A DNA stretch of 64,000 bases from JAICXG01 sp036825615 (GTDB lineage: Bacteria; Verrucomicrobiota; Verrucomicrobiia; Chthoniobacterales; UBA10450). The translations under genes and the position numbers were made by a program. Positions 17,133 to 25,719 of the stretch are shown here, piece by piece. The DNA lies in the NCBI GenBank assembly GCA_036825615.1, contig DAISXY010000003.1:222157-286156 (forward strand), written 5' to 3'. Position 1 is the stretch's first letter. Every line of letters starts with the position of its first letter. The notes beneath the pieces are model-generated. The model ran no database searches and was not told where the DNA came from. It saw nothing but the letters and a program-made list of their open reading frames with translations.

Positions 17133-17156
17133 GCTCTATAATTTCTATAATAGAGC
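17133..17156. repeat. Solo GCTCTATAATT inverted repeat
   Basis: GCTCTAT at 17133-17139 and ATAGAGC at 17150-17156 form a seven-base stem with a ten-base loop. The same end sequence (GCTCTATAATT) bounds the RAYT-derived element at 63519-63663, so this may be a collapsed copy. It lies 28 bases before the start of the next gene. Confidence 0.5.
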
Positions 17157-17183
17157 TGGAACGGGTCAGACAAAAGCAATCCT

Positions 17184-18380
17184 ATGCACTTGATTCGTAA
17201 TCTTATTCTTGCTGCCTGTTGCTGTTCCTCCCTCGGAGCTTTGCCGGTCGTTCTGGGCGAGCCGGAGCCTTCCCCAAGTCCTCATGAAGAGCCCAGTGCC
17301 ACTCCGCACGAGGAGCCCTCCGCCACACCGAATCAGGAACCGGGTGACGACCACGAGGGAGACGATGGCGGCGATCACGAGGGCGGTGATGATAACGGAG
17401 GAGATGTCGAGCATGGCGGCCTGAGTCTCCATGGTCTGTATGAAGGAGCGACCGCCGCTGGTGCCTTGGCGGTGTTTTATGTCGAATCCAATACCCACGT
17501 GCAGATCAACATCCTCGATACCACCGGACAGGAAGTGGACTTTGCGGAAGGTGCGCTGAACGACGGTGCGTTTACCTTTACCCTCACCAATGGTCAGTCA
17601 ATCGCCGGTTCGGCGAATGAGAACTCGATCGCGGTAACTCTTGGCGACGAGATGTTCACGGCCGAGCATGTGGAAACATTCGGCGCCACTGCGGTCAGCG
17701 GCCGCTATGTCGGTGTCGTGCAAAGTGTGACTCCGGGCACCACGGTGATGTTCATCATCGACGCGCAGAACAATATTGTCATGGTCGAGAACGCGCTTGG
17801 GACACGCAGCGGCGGTTACGGAACGGTCACACCTCCGGCGGCTGGCTCGACGACCTACTCCTTCACACTCGAGCATTTCATAGGCAGCAGCACACCGATC
17901 ACCGGCACTTTCACGATCGTGGATGGTGTTTTTAGCGGGAGCTTCGCGACCAGCAACGGCACTTTCACCGTTACTTCCTTCAAACAATCGCTCGCCAACC
18001 GCATGGCTAATATCTCGACCCGGGGCCTGGTTGGACCCGGGCAGGGGCAATTGATTGGCGGCTTTATCATTACCGGCGGGCCGAAGCAGGTGATCATTCG
18101 CGCGCTGGGTCCCTCACTGGCCGCAGCCGGTGTGTCACCGGCCGCTGCGGATCCGTCGTTGCAGTTGTTCGCCGGTCCGACCCTGCTCGCGACGAACGAT
18201 GACTGGGCCAGTAACGCGAACGTCGCCCAGATCACCGCCAGCGGGTTGGCGCCGCAAAATGGAAAGGAAGCCGCCTTGCTCGTGCGCCTCGAGCCGGGCC
18301 AATACACAACCGTCGTAAGTAACAACGACAGCTCGACCGCGGTTGCGCTCGTCGAAGTTTACGAGATGGGCTCGGATTAA
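17184..18380 (+). CDS. Secreted protein with RALGPSL-type C-terminal domain
   Basis: This 398-residue exported protein starts with a signal peptide (MHLIRNLILAACCCSSLGAL...). Next is a low-complexity Glu/Pro/His/Asp/Gly stretch (about 28-75), a beta-rich region (about 76-265), and a C-terminal domain of about 125 residues beginning NRMANISTRGLVG and holding VIIRALGPSLAAAG and ALVEVYEMG. That last domain is recurrent in secreted proteins of Verrucomicrobia in my recollection; its function is not known, possibly surface attachment or sorting. The acidic His-rich stretch could bind metal ions. Alternative functions cannot be excluded. Confidence 0.75.
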   Translation: MHLIRNLILAACCCSSLGALPVVLGEPEPSPSPHEEPSATPHEEPSATPNQEPGDDHEGDDGGDHEGGDDNGGDVEHGGLSLHGLYEGATAAGALAVFYVESNTHVQINILDTTGQEVDFAEGALNDGAFTFTLTNGQSIAGSANENSIAVTLGDEMFTAEHVETFGATAVSGRYVGVVQSVTPGTTVMFIIDAQNNIVMVENALGTRSGGYGTVTPPAAGSTTYSFTLEHFIGSSTPITGTFTIVDGVFSGSFATSNGTFTVTSFKQSLANRMANISTRGLVGPGQGQLIGGFIITGGPKQVIIRALGPSLAAAGVSPAAADPSLQLFAGPTLLATNDDWASNANVAQITASGLAPQNGKEAALLVRLEPGQYTTVVSNNDSSTAVALVEVYEMGSD

Positions 18381-18422
18381 CAGCTCAGGATTAAGAGCCA
18401 GGCTCGGGGCGCGGAGAAAGCG

Positions 18423-18920
18423 CTAGCTGAAAAGCATCGAGGGTTTCTCGAATTGCGGGAGTTTGACCATTCGCTCGAATCTTAGTCCAAGCTTTTCGAG
18501 GATCCTGATCGAAGTAGCATTGGCTGGGGAAGTAACTCCTATGATCCGCGGCAAACCGAGAGTTCTACGTCCGTAAGTCATGACCGCGGCCGCCGCCTCA
18601 TAGGCGTAGCCATTACCACTGTGGCGGGTAAGAATTGCGTAACCGACATCCGGATCATCGAGCACCTCGCGCTTGATCAGTCCACAGATGCCCACGGGTA
18701 CGCCGCTCTCCTTTGACTCCAGGAGATAGAAACCAAACCGATAGCGCGTGTAACTCGGCAGAATTTTCTCGCTCATCCAGCGTTCCGCATCGGCGGTCGT
18801 GCGGAGGCCGCGGTCGGCGACATTCTGGATGAAGGCCGGCTCGGTCATGAGCTCGAGCAGAAACGGGGCATCGGCCAGCGTCATCTCGCGCAGTCGCAGT
18901 CGATCAGTTTCGAGGACCAT
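18423..18920 (-). CDS. GNAT-family N-acetyltransferase (RimJ/RimL-like)
   Basis: The 165-residue product looks like a RimJ/RimL-type acetyltransferase that uses acetyl-CoA on an N-terminal or small-molecule amine. It starts MVLETDRLRLREMTLADAPF, the usual opening of this branch, and holds the acetyl-CoA binding region near RHSGNGYAYEAAAAVMTYG and the end motif ATSIRILEKLGLRFE. The length is right. An upstream start at 18953 would add 11 unconserved residues. No substrate can be named. Confidence 0.88.
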   Translation of the reverse strand: MVLETDRLRLREMTLADAPFLLELMTEPAFIQNVADRGLRTTADAERWMSEKILPSYTRYRFGFYLLESKESGVPVGICGLIKREVLDDPDVGYAILTRHSGNGYAYEAAAAVMTYGRRTLGLPRIIGVTSPANATSIRILEKLGLRFERMVKLPQFEKPSMLFS

Positions 18921-18994
18921 GGTGGAAACGCGAGAACGGGACGGAAACAGCAAAGCCGATTGCGCGTCCGCCCGTTTTCGCGATCGGTATACTT

Positions 18995-19450
18995 ATGAAC
19001 GAAAATATCAAAGGCAAAGACCTGACCAAGGAACCGCCCCGAAGCCCGAACGTGCTCGTTGGCGGCTACGTCATTCTCGGGCGCACGCTCGACAAATGCC
19101 GCGCCCTCCTCTGGGGCAACATCGGCGAATACCATTTCGATTGTCCGCTCGATAACCAGCTCTTCGGCTGGAAACGTGTCGTCGGCGCGGACTTCAAATC
19201 GGAAGTGGAGAAAGGCGCAACGGACGAGGAGATGGCGCGCTGGCTCGATTCTCACGGCCGGCAAAAGAGCGAGGCCGAAAAGGAGCAATGGAACGAGGAG
19301 AGGCGAAGAGACAGCTTCTACAATGACCCCGAAAAGAGAGACTTCTTCGTCGAGGAAACGCGCAAGCTCGGATTAAATCCCGAGACGACTACAGTCTTCG
19401 AGTGGCTCGAGGCGGACGACCGGGCGAGTTATCCGCGGATGGTAGCGTGA
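18995..19450 (+). CDS. DUF5069-domain protein
   Basis: This 151-residue cytoplasmic protein has the DUF5069 pattern: DLTKEPPRSPNVLVGGYVIL, then DKCRALLWGNIGEYHFDCPL and FFVEETRKLGL near the end. The family is widespread in Verrucomicrobia and has no assigned function as far as I know. The charged, Glu/Arg-rich second half is helical. It starts 75 bases downstream of the divergently transcribed acetyltransferase. Confidence 0.8.
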   Translation: MNENIKGKDLTKEPPRSPNVLVGGYVILGRTLDKCRALLWGNIGEYHFDCPLDNQLFGWKRVVGADFKSEVEKGATDEEMARWLDSHGRQKSEAEKEQWNEERRRDSFYNDPEKRDFFVEETRKLGLNPETTTVFEWLEADDRASYPRMVA

Positions 19451-19471
19451 TCGACACGGCTTGATGCCTGT

Positions 19472-19523
19472 CCCGCTATCTTTGCGGGAACGATTACCCA
19501 GCCGGGAGGCCGAACCTCCCGGC
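19472..19523. terminator. Two consecutive hairpins after the DUF5069 gene
   Basis: CCCGC/GCGGG pairs around 19472-19489, and GCCGGGAGG (19501-19509) pairs perfectly with CCTCCCGGC (19515-19523) over a five-base loop. They lie between two convergent genes. Neither has a T-run, so they may be REP-like elements used as terminators. Confidence 0.5.
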
Positions 19524-19559
19524 CAGGAGTGATGTTCATCGCAGTAGTTATCGGCTGGT

Positions 19560-20015
19560 CTACTTCTGCGCGGTCGCGTCGCGCAGATTGCGAATCTTAT
19601 CATGCGCGGCCTTCACTTCCGTGGATTGCCGGCTGACGAGATCGCGGATCGGCGCCGGCAGATCCTCCTCCAGCGCATCCTTGTAGGCGGAGACGGCCGC
19701 ATCTTCGCCCCGTTCCGCTTCCGCGAGGATGGCATGGCGATCGCGACTGGTCACCGCGCTTTTGATGTTGATCCAGGCCCGATGCATCGCGCCGGTCGCG
19801 CTGCTGGAATCTTCCGGGTCGGGTTCACCAAGCTTGACGACTTCACTCTGCAATTCGCCGGCAAACCGGGAACGCTGGAGCGCGAAACTATCGAACACGG
19901 TCTTCAGTTGCGGATCATCCACCCCATTGGCGGATTGTCTGAAACCTTCCTGCCCATCCTTCAATGTTTCGATGAGGTTATTGAGAGTTGAAATGATTTC
20001 TTTTTGCTGGCTCAT
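19560..20015 (-). CDS. PA2169/DUF2383-family four-helix-bundle protein
   Basis: The 151-residue protein is helical throughout and fits the ferritin-like PA2169 family (DUF2383): an N-terminal segment ISTLNNLIETLKDGQEGFRQ, a second helix with QRSRFAGELQSEVVKLGEPD, then HRAWINIKSAV and ERGEDAAVSAYKDALEE. The Glu residues in the last segments could bind metal as in ferritin-like proteins, but the biochemical role is not established. These proteins are often linked to stress responses, matching the other stress-type genes nearby. Confidence 0.82.
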   Translation of the reverse strand: MSQQKEIISTLNNLIETLKDGQEGFRQSANGVDDPQLKTVFDSFALQRSRFAGELQSEVVKLGEPDPEDSSSATGAMHRAWINIKSAVTSRDRHAILAEAERGEDAAVSAYKDALEEDLPAPIRDLVSRQSTEVKAAHDKIRNLRDATAQK

Positions 20016-20180
20016 GTCCGTAATTCGAATTGAACCTCGCCGGCGCGTCCCTCATCAGGGCGAAAATCGTGCAGCTTGCGCCGCGCTGTTCGAGAGCGAC
20101 CCGATCTCGCTCTGCGCACCGGGCCGCTCGCCTGCGCAAATCCGTTTCTAAAGTGACAGATCTGTTCGACCTGCGTGACG

Positions 20181-21845
20181 ATGGGAATTTCTCTTAAACC
20201 ACAGCACCTGAAACGGTACCAGCAGATCGCGCGCATCTTCATCAAGTACGGCCGGTCTGATCTTGCAAAAACGACCGGCTTGAGTGAAGCCCTCGCGGCC
20301 GAACAGCAGGTCCCGCCGGAGGAGCGCGCGAAAGCCGACGAGCTCGCCCATGACCTGGAAGAGCTAGGGCCGACGTTCGTCAAGGTCGGCCAGCTCCTCT
20401 CCACCCGGGTTGAGCTGCTCCCGCCCGCCTATCTCGATGCGCTCGCGCGCTTGCAAGACCGGGTCGAGCCTTTCAGTTTCGCCGAGGTCGAGAAAATCGT
20501 CACCGAAGAACTCGGAGTGCGGCTTTCGAAAGCCTTTGCTGAATTTGAAGATCAGCCGATGGCGGCGGCGTCGTTAGGCCAGGTTCATCATGCGCGTTTG
20601 CGTGACGGCCGCGCGGTGGCGGTGAAAGTGCAGCGGCCGCAGATTCGGGAGCGGATGGTGGAGGACTTCGAAGCTCTGGGAGACATCGCTGAGTTTCTGG
20701 ATAGTCACACTGAGCTGGGCCAGCGCTACGAGTTCTGTCAGCTCCTTGAGCAATTTCGCCGCAGCCTTTTACAGGAACTGGATTACCGGCAGGAAGCAAG
20801 CAATCTCAGCACCCTCCGGACAGAACTGCGCGATTTCCCGCGCCTCGTCATACCCGCGCCGATTGTCGATTACTGCACCTCGCGCGTCCTCACGATGGAA
20901 TTCGTACCGGGAAAGAAAATCACCGACCTAAGCCCATTGGCGCGGACTGAGCTCGACGGCGCGGCACTCGCCGAGGAAATGTTCCGCGCCTATCTCGAGC
21001 AAATCCTGGTTCACGGTTTCTTTCACGCCGACCCACATCCTGGCAACGTCTTTGTTACTCCCGATCGCCGCATCGCCTTGCTCGATCTCGGGATGGTCGG
21101 GCGAATCACACCCCGGTTGCAGGAGAACCTGCTCCAGTTACTGCTCGCGATTGCTGAAGGTCACGGCGAGGAAGCAGCCAGCATTGCGATTAAGATCGGC
21201 GAGCCAAAACCTGATTTCGAGAGCAAGGAATTTACTCGCCGGATCAGCGCGATCGTGGTCACGCAAAGGTCGGCAACCGTCGAACAGATGGAAGTCGGCC
21301 GGCTCGTTCTCCAAGTCACGCAAACCTGCGCGGAAAGCGGGATCCGGGTTCCGGCAGAGTTATCCATGTTAGGCAAAACCTTGCTCAACCTTGATCAGGT
21401 CGGTCGCGCCCTTGCCCCGGAGTTCGACCCGAACGCTTCCATCCGCCGTAATGCCGCCGAGGTCATGCAGCAGCGACTCATGCGTTCTCTTTCGCCCGGA
21501 AATCTCTTCAGTGGCATCCTGGAGTTAAAGGATCTGCTCGCGCGGCTGCCCGCGCGCCTTAACCGCATCATCGAGGCGATCGCGAACAACGACCTAAAAG
21601 TGAGCGTCGACGCGATTGACGAGCGCACCTTGATTGAAGGTTTCCAGAAGGTCGCCAACCGTATTACGATGGGCCTTGTCCTCGCCGCCCTCATCGTCGG
21701 CGCCGCCATGCTCATGCGGGTAAAAACCAGCTTTGAGATTTGGGGTTACCCGGGCGTAGCGATCATTCTTTTCCTCGCTGCCGCCGCCGGGGGGATAGCC
21801 CTGCTCGTCAACATCCTCTTTTACGACAAGTCACGCCGAGAGTAG
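20181..21845 (+). CDS. UbiB/ABC1/AarF-family atypical kinase
   Basis: This 554-residue UbiB-family protein has the KxGQ motif (VGQLLSTR, preceded by GPTFVK), the Ala-rich ATP loop AAASLGQVHHARLRDG with the invariant Lys in VAVKVQRPQ, the catalytic HADPHPGN and the DLGMVGR metal motif. Two hydrophobic C-terminal segments (about 500-545) anchor it in the membrane. UbiB proteins support quinone synthesis or lipid homeostasis by ATPase activity. No ubi or men genes are nearby. The start at ATG 20181 is preferred to a GTG two codons earlier. The repeated 9-mer at 20571 encodes Ser-Leu-Gly in the ATP loop itself. Confidence 0.93.
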   Translation: MGISLKPQHLKRYQQIARIFIKYGRSDLAKTTGLSEALAAEQQVPPEERAKADELAHDLEELGPTFVKVGQLLSTRVELLPPAYLDALARLQDRVEPFSFAEVEKIVTEELGVRLSKAFAEFEDQPMAAASLGQVHHARLRDGRAVAVKVQRPQIRERMVEDFEALGDIAEFLDSHTELGQRYEFCQLLEQFRRSLLQELDYRQEASNLSTLRTELRDFPRLVIPAPIVDYCTSRVLTMEFVPGKKITDLSPLARTELDGAALAEEMFRAYLEQILVHGFFHADPHPGNVFVTPDRRIALLDLGMVGRITPRLQENLLQLLLAIAEGHGEEAASIAIKIGEPKPDFESKEFTRRISAIVVTQRSATVEQMEVGRLVLQVTQTCAESGIRVPAELSMLGKTLLNLDQVGRALAPEFDPNASIRRNAAEVMQQRLMRSLSPGNLFSGILELKDLLARLPARLNRIIEAIANNDLKVSVDAIDERTLIEGFQKVANRITMGLVLAALIVGAAMLMRVKTSFEIWGYPGVAIILFLAAAAGGIALLVNILFYDKSRRE

Positions 21846-21887
21846 GGAAGGCTCGCTTCCGGTGCGTTCTGGCATAAGCTTCCCCCG

Positions 21888-24257
21888 ATGGCAGACGTGC
21901 AGCACGAGCGACTGGAGATCGGGCATGTTCTTTTCCTCGATATCGTCGGTTACTCCAGGCTGCTCATCGAAGAGCAAAAGGAGCTGCTGCGCCGGCTGAC
22001 AGAGATAGTCCTTTCAACCGAGCAGGTGCGGGAGGTTGAGAACGAGCAACTGATTCGTTTGCCCACTGGCGACGGCATGGCACTCGTTTTCCGCAACAGC
22101 GCCGAGGAGCCGGCGCGATGCGCGCTTGAAATTGCCCGCGCGCTCAAGGCGGATACGACTCTCCTCCTACGGATGGGTATCCACAGCGGCCCGGTAAGCG
22201 AAGTCATCGATGTCAATGGCCGGACCAACATCGCTGGGCCGGGCATCAACATGGCACAGCGGGTGATGGATTGCGGTGACGCTGGACACATCCTTCTCTC
22301 CGCTCGCGTCGCGGATGACCTGGAGCAATTCACGCGCTGGAAGCCGCACATTCACGAGCTAGGCGAATGCGAGGTGAAACACGGCGCCCGAATTCGTGTC
22401 GCTAACCTCTACACCGAGGAAGCGGGTAACTCTGCCTTGCCGCGAAAGTTTCGAAACGCGCGACGGCAACACGGTGCGCGAGCGATCGGTGTAACCCTCC
22501 TCGTTCTTATCCTTGCGGCGGGAGCGGCGATTCTCTTTCACCGATCCTCGATTGAAGATGCAGCCGGAGCTGAAAAAAGCATCGCGGTGCTGCCGTTCGC
22601 AAACCTGAGTGAAGAGAAAGCCAATGCCTACTTCGCGGCCGGGGTGCAGGATGAGATCCTGACCCGGCTGGCGAACTTGCCGCAGTTAAAAGTCATCGCC
22701 CGCACTTCGACGGAGAAATACGAGAGTCATCCCGAGGACCTGCGCAAGGTAGGAGCGGAATTGGGCGTGGCCCATCTCCTAGAAGGCAGCGTGCAAAAAC
22801 TGGGTAAGGCTGTGCACGTCAATGTGCAGTTGATTAAAGCGAGCAACGCCGCTCATGTCTGGGCCCAGAGTTATGATCGTACCCTGGAAGATGTCTTCGC
22901 CGTGCAGGGCGAAGTTGCGCAGACAGTGGCGAATGCGCTCAAAATTGCGCTTTTGCCGGATGAGATAGAGAGACTGAAAGCCTTGCCGACGCGAAACCCG
23001 GATGCACACGACGCGTACCTGCGGGGGGAATATGCTTTTCAAGAGGCGCGCAAGAACCCGGGCGATTACCAGAGCGCGTTCGAGCCTGCGATCGCCGCCT
23101 TCCAGGAGGCGGTCACGGCGGATCCCAACTTTGCCCTCGCCTATGCCCACCTCGCCTATGCCGAATTGATAAAGGAAGAGTGGGCGCACCTCGACGGGCG
23201 GACGACGCACAAGCCGGAGTTACTTGTAAGTGCGAAACAGAACATTGACCGCGCTCTCCAGCTCGCACCTGACCTGCCGATGGCACACCTCGCGCTTGGG
23301 CGCTGGCACCTGGCCGCGCTGCAAGACCGTGCCGCCGCAGTGAGAGAATACCGGCGCGCCCTGGAACTCGACCCGAACCTTTCCGAAGCGACGGCCAAGA
23401 TTGCCTCAACTCTGCTTACTCAAGGTCGAAGCGAGGAAGCGATTGAGTTATACCTCAAGGCACTGAAATCCGACCCGCGTAACATTCAGTTGTTACGCAA
23501 CCTTGGGATCGCTTACACCATGCGCCGGGAATACAAAAAGGCCCGGGAGATAGATACGCGCATTGTCGCAATGGACCAGGTAAATGAAACCGATACTTCG
23601 AACCTTTGCTACGATATTGTCCAGAGTACAGGTGACCTTGCGGCAGCGCGGGCGGTTCTCGAGAACCTAAAGGCGCATTTGCCGGCAGGAAAAGCCAACG
23701 GCGCCCGCATCACCACGACAGAGTTGGCGCTTCTGACTTACAGTCGCGATTTCGCCGCCGCGCGAAGTTACGCCGAACAGATCCCGATCGAGAATTGGGA
23801 AACCGATTGGGCCCGCCCGATCGTCCTCGGTGACCTGGCCCGTCACCTCGGCGAGGAGGAGACCGCACGGGCCTCTTACCAGAATGCACGCGTCCTCCTC
23901 CTGAGCGCACTGGCAAAGACGCCAGATGAGCCTCAGCTACATGCCGACCTCGCCTCGGTGAACGCCTCGCTCGGGCTCGGGGACGAGGCCTTGCAGGAAG
24001 CGCGGCGGGCGATCGAACTGGAGCCGGTGGCGAGGAGCGCACGGGCCGGGATGGCGTGGCTGGTGAACCTGGCGGCTGTGGAAGCGAAGCTTGGAAGAAC
24101 TAACGACGCTATACAAGGGATCGAGCAGTTACTGATGATGCCTAATTCCGGAGACGCCATCTCGCCCTGGCAGCTAAAACTGGATCCAGCCTGGGACCCG
24201 TTGCGGAAGGATTCGCGTTTCCAGGAGTTACTCGACAGATATCTGCCGGAAGAGTGA
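21888..24257 (+). CDS. Class III adenylate cyclase-membrane-TPR protein
   Basis: This 789-residue protein has four parts. Residues 10-175 are a class III nucleotide cyclase domain with metal-binding Asp18 (FLDIVGYS) and Asp62 (PTGDGMALVF), and the Asn/Arg pair in GINMAQRVMD; the fold looks catalytically competent. A membrane helix follows (about 198-220). Residues about 230-370 are the SIAVLPFANLSEEKANAYF domain seen in TolB-N/FlgO-like regulators, and the remainder consists of TPR repeats. Proteins with this order are common in soil bacteria and may couple extracytoplasmic signals to cAMP. The purine-specifying residues are not certain, so cGMP is possible. It follows the UbiB gene by 42 bases. 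Confidence 0.88.
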   Translation: MADVQHERLEIGHVLFLDIVGYSRLLIEEQKELLRRLTEIVLSTEQVREVENEQLIRLPTGDGMALVFRNSAEEPARCALEIARALKADTTLLLRMGIHSGPVSEVIDVNGRTNIAGPGINMAQRVMDCGDAGHILLSARVADDLEQFTRWKPHIHELGECEVKHGARIRVANLYTEEAGNSALPRKFRNARRQHGARAIGVTLLVLILAAGAAILFHRSSIEDAAGAEKSIAVLPFANLSEEKANAYFAAGVQDEILTRLANLPQLKVIARTSTEKYESHPEDLRKVGAELGVAHLLEGSVQKLGKAVHVNVQLIKASNAAHVWAQSYDRTLEDVFAVQGEVAQTVANALKIALLPDEIERLKALPTRNPDAHDAYLRGEYAFQEARKNPGDYQSAFEPAIAAFQEAVTADPNFALAYAHLAYAELIKEEWAHLDGRTTHKPELLVSAKQNIDRALQLAPDLPMAHLALGRWHLAALQDRAAAVREYRRALELDPNLSEATAKIASTLLTQGRSEEAIELYLKALKSDPRNIQLLRNLGIAYTMRREYKKAREIDTRIVAMDQVNETDTSNLCYDIVQSTGDLAAARAVLENLKAHLPAGKANGARITTTELALLTYSRDFAAARSYAEQIPIENWETDWARPIVLGDLARHLGEEETARASYQNARVLLLSALAKTPDEPQLHADLASVNASLGLGDEALQEARRAIELEPVARSARAGMAWLVNLAAVEAKLGRTNDAIQGIEQLLMMPNSGDAISPWQLKLDPAWDPLRKDSRFQELLDRYLPEE

Positions 24258-24333
24258 GCCGAAGGTTTTGTGATTGCTCCTCGCGACAGTCATAACTCAG
24301 GACGCAAGGGAGGATAGTCGCGCGCGGAGCTCG

Positions 24334-24924
24334 CTACTTCTTCTCGAAGAGCGGCAGCCAGTCCTTGTAGCCTTTAGCTTCCATTTCCTCTTTCGGGATG
24401 AAATGAAGCGCGGCCGATTGGATTGAGTAACGCCGGCCGGTGGGCGATTTCGGGTCGGCAAAAACATGGCCGAGATGCGCGTCGCTGCGCTTTGCCCGCA
24501 CTTCGATGCGTTTCATGTCCTGCGAATTATCAGGCTTCTCGATCAAGAGATCGTTCGAGATCGGCTTGCTAAAGGCGGGAATGCCGAGACCGCTGTCGTA
24601 TTTGTCGAGCGATGAGAAAAGCGGCCGGCCATCAATGACATCAACGTAAATTCCGGCGCGCTCGTTGTTCCAGAACTCGTTCTGGAAGGGCGTCTGGCTG
24701 CCGTTTTGCCGCACGACAAAATACTCCACCGGTTTCAGACGCCTTTGCAGGACAGCGTCGGTCGGGATCGGCCGGTTTGGATCAAAGCCATGGGTCTGGC
24801 GCTTCTCTTTTTGCGAGAGGACGAGAAAGTAGATCGCCCCCGCAGTGAGGAGTACAGCCACGGCAATGCCGACATAAGAGCTGACGGTGGATTTTTCTTC
24901 GCTGGTTATTCGGCCGGCGTACAT
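24334..24924 (-). CDS. Membrane-anchored MsrB-like protein without cysteines
   Basis: MsrB reduces methionine-R-sulfoxide. This 196-residue protein has one N-terminal membrane segment (about 19-37) and a clear MsrB fold: LFSSLDKYDSGLGIPAFSKP, SDAHLGHVFADPKSPTG and RYSIQSAALHFIP. The catalytic cysteine of the family (RYCxNSA) is Ser167 here, encoded by TCA. The four zinc-binding cysteines (two CxxC pairs) are also replaced, as IYVDVID and VRAKRSD, and the DSGCG cysteine is Leu. No Cys occurs anywhere. It is either a binding-only pseudoenzyme or one of an unusual mechanism. The frame is intact, so it is not a pseudogene by sequence. Confidence 0.85.
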   Translation of the reverse strand: MYAGRITSEEKSTVSSYVGIAVAVLLTAGAIYFLVLSQKEKRQTHGFDPNRPIPTDAVLQRRLKPVEYFVVRQNGSQTPFQNEFWNNERAGIYVDVIDGRPLFSSLDKYDSGLGIPAFSKPISNDLLIEKPDNSQDMKRIEVRAKRSDAHLGHVFADPKSPTGRRYSIQSAALHFIPKEEMEAKGYKDWLPLFEKK

Positions 24925-25158
24925 TGGATTGGATCCGCTAAGGTTCGGCTCTGGTTTATCGAAAATCCGGTTTCGGGGTCAAACCAAATTATGAATTTGG
25001 GTATCCGGCGCCCCCGGGCCAATGGCCTGCATGCGCAATTCTCCCGACTGGCGCCTTAATCTCGCGCGATCTAGAAATGCGAAGAACTGGTCCGGCGCCG
25101 GCGATCGGCCGAGCGAACCGTCGCCATGATCGAATCACGGGAGGTAATCAAACTGACG

Positions 25159-25719
25159 ATGACAAAAATGAAGAAAACCACGAGCAAAGGCAATCCACCA
25201 GACTCGGTCCCGAAAGATTTCCTGGAGCAACTCGGCGAGATGCACACCGGGGAGCGGGAATTGACGATTGCGCTGCCGTTGATGGTGAAAGCGGCGAAAT
25301 CGAAGGACCTGAAAGACGTGCTCAAGATTCATCTCAGCCAGACGAAAGGTCACGTGAAGGCGCTCGAGGCGGTGGCGAAAAACCTCAACGTCACGTTGCC
25401 GATGAAAGGATGTAAAGGGATCACGCAACTTGTCGGCGAAGGCGTGCGGGTGATCGGGAAGCGGCTGATCACCGCCAACCAGGACCCGGAGTTAATTTCC
25501 GTCGGGCGCAAGATTGAAGATTTTGAGATCGACGCCTACGAGTCACTGGTGGCGACTGCCCGGCGCGAAGGTTACACGCACGAGACGGCGCTGCTTACCT
25601 CGACCTTGAACCAGGAGAAAATGGCGAGCGAGTTATTGGCTGGACTCGCCGCCGGCAAAGGGCCGCTGAGGAAATTAGTGGAAAAGACATCCCTGAAGAA
25701 AGCCGGGGCGCGCCAGTAG
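25159..25719 (+). CDS. DUF892/YciE-like ferritin-fold protein
   Basis: The 186-residue protein fits the YciE/DUF892 ferritin-like family: DFLEQLGEMHTGERELTIALP, then HLSQTKGHVKALEAVAKNL, and DFEIDAYESLVATARREG. The Glu and His residues at the expected four-helix-bundle positions (E in GERE, H in GHVK, E in DFEID, E in QEKM) could bind a di-iron centre. Family members respond to osmotic or oxidative stress. ATGs at 25126 and 25168 are alternative starts. It is a single gene; the neighbouring MsrB-like gene is divergent. Confidence 0.85.
   Translation: MTKMKKTTSKGNPPDSVPKDFLEQLGEMHTGERELTIALPLMVKAAKSKDLKDVLKIHLSQTKGHVKALEAVAKNLNVTLPMKGCKGITQLVGEGVRVIGKRLITANQDPELISVGRKIEDFEIDAYESLVATARREGYTHETALLTSTLNQEKMASELLAGLAAGKGPLRKLVEKTSLKKAGARQ

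Noticed and set aside
24427..24429. Selenocysteine in place of the MsrB catalytic Cys
   Set aside because: The codon following Tyr166 reads TCA on the gene strand, not TGA, so it encodes Ser.
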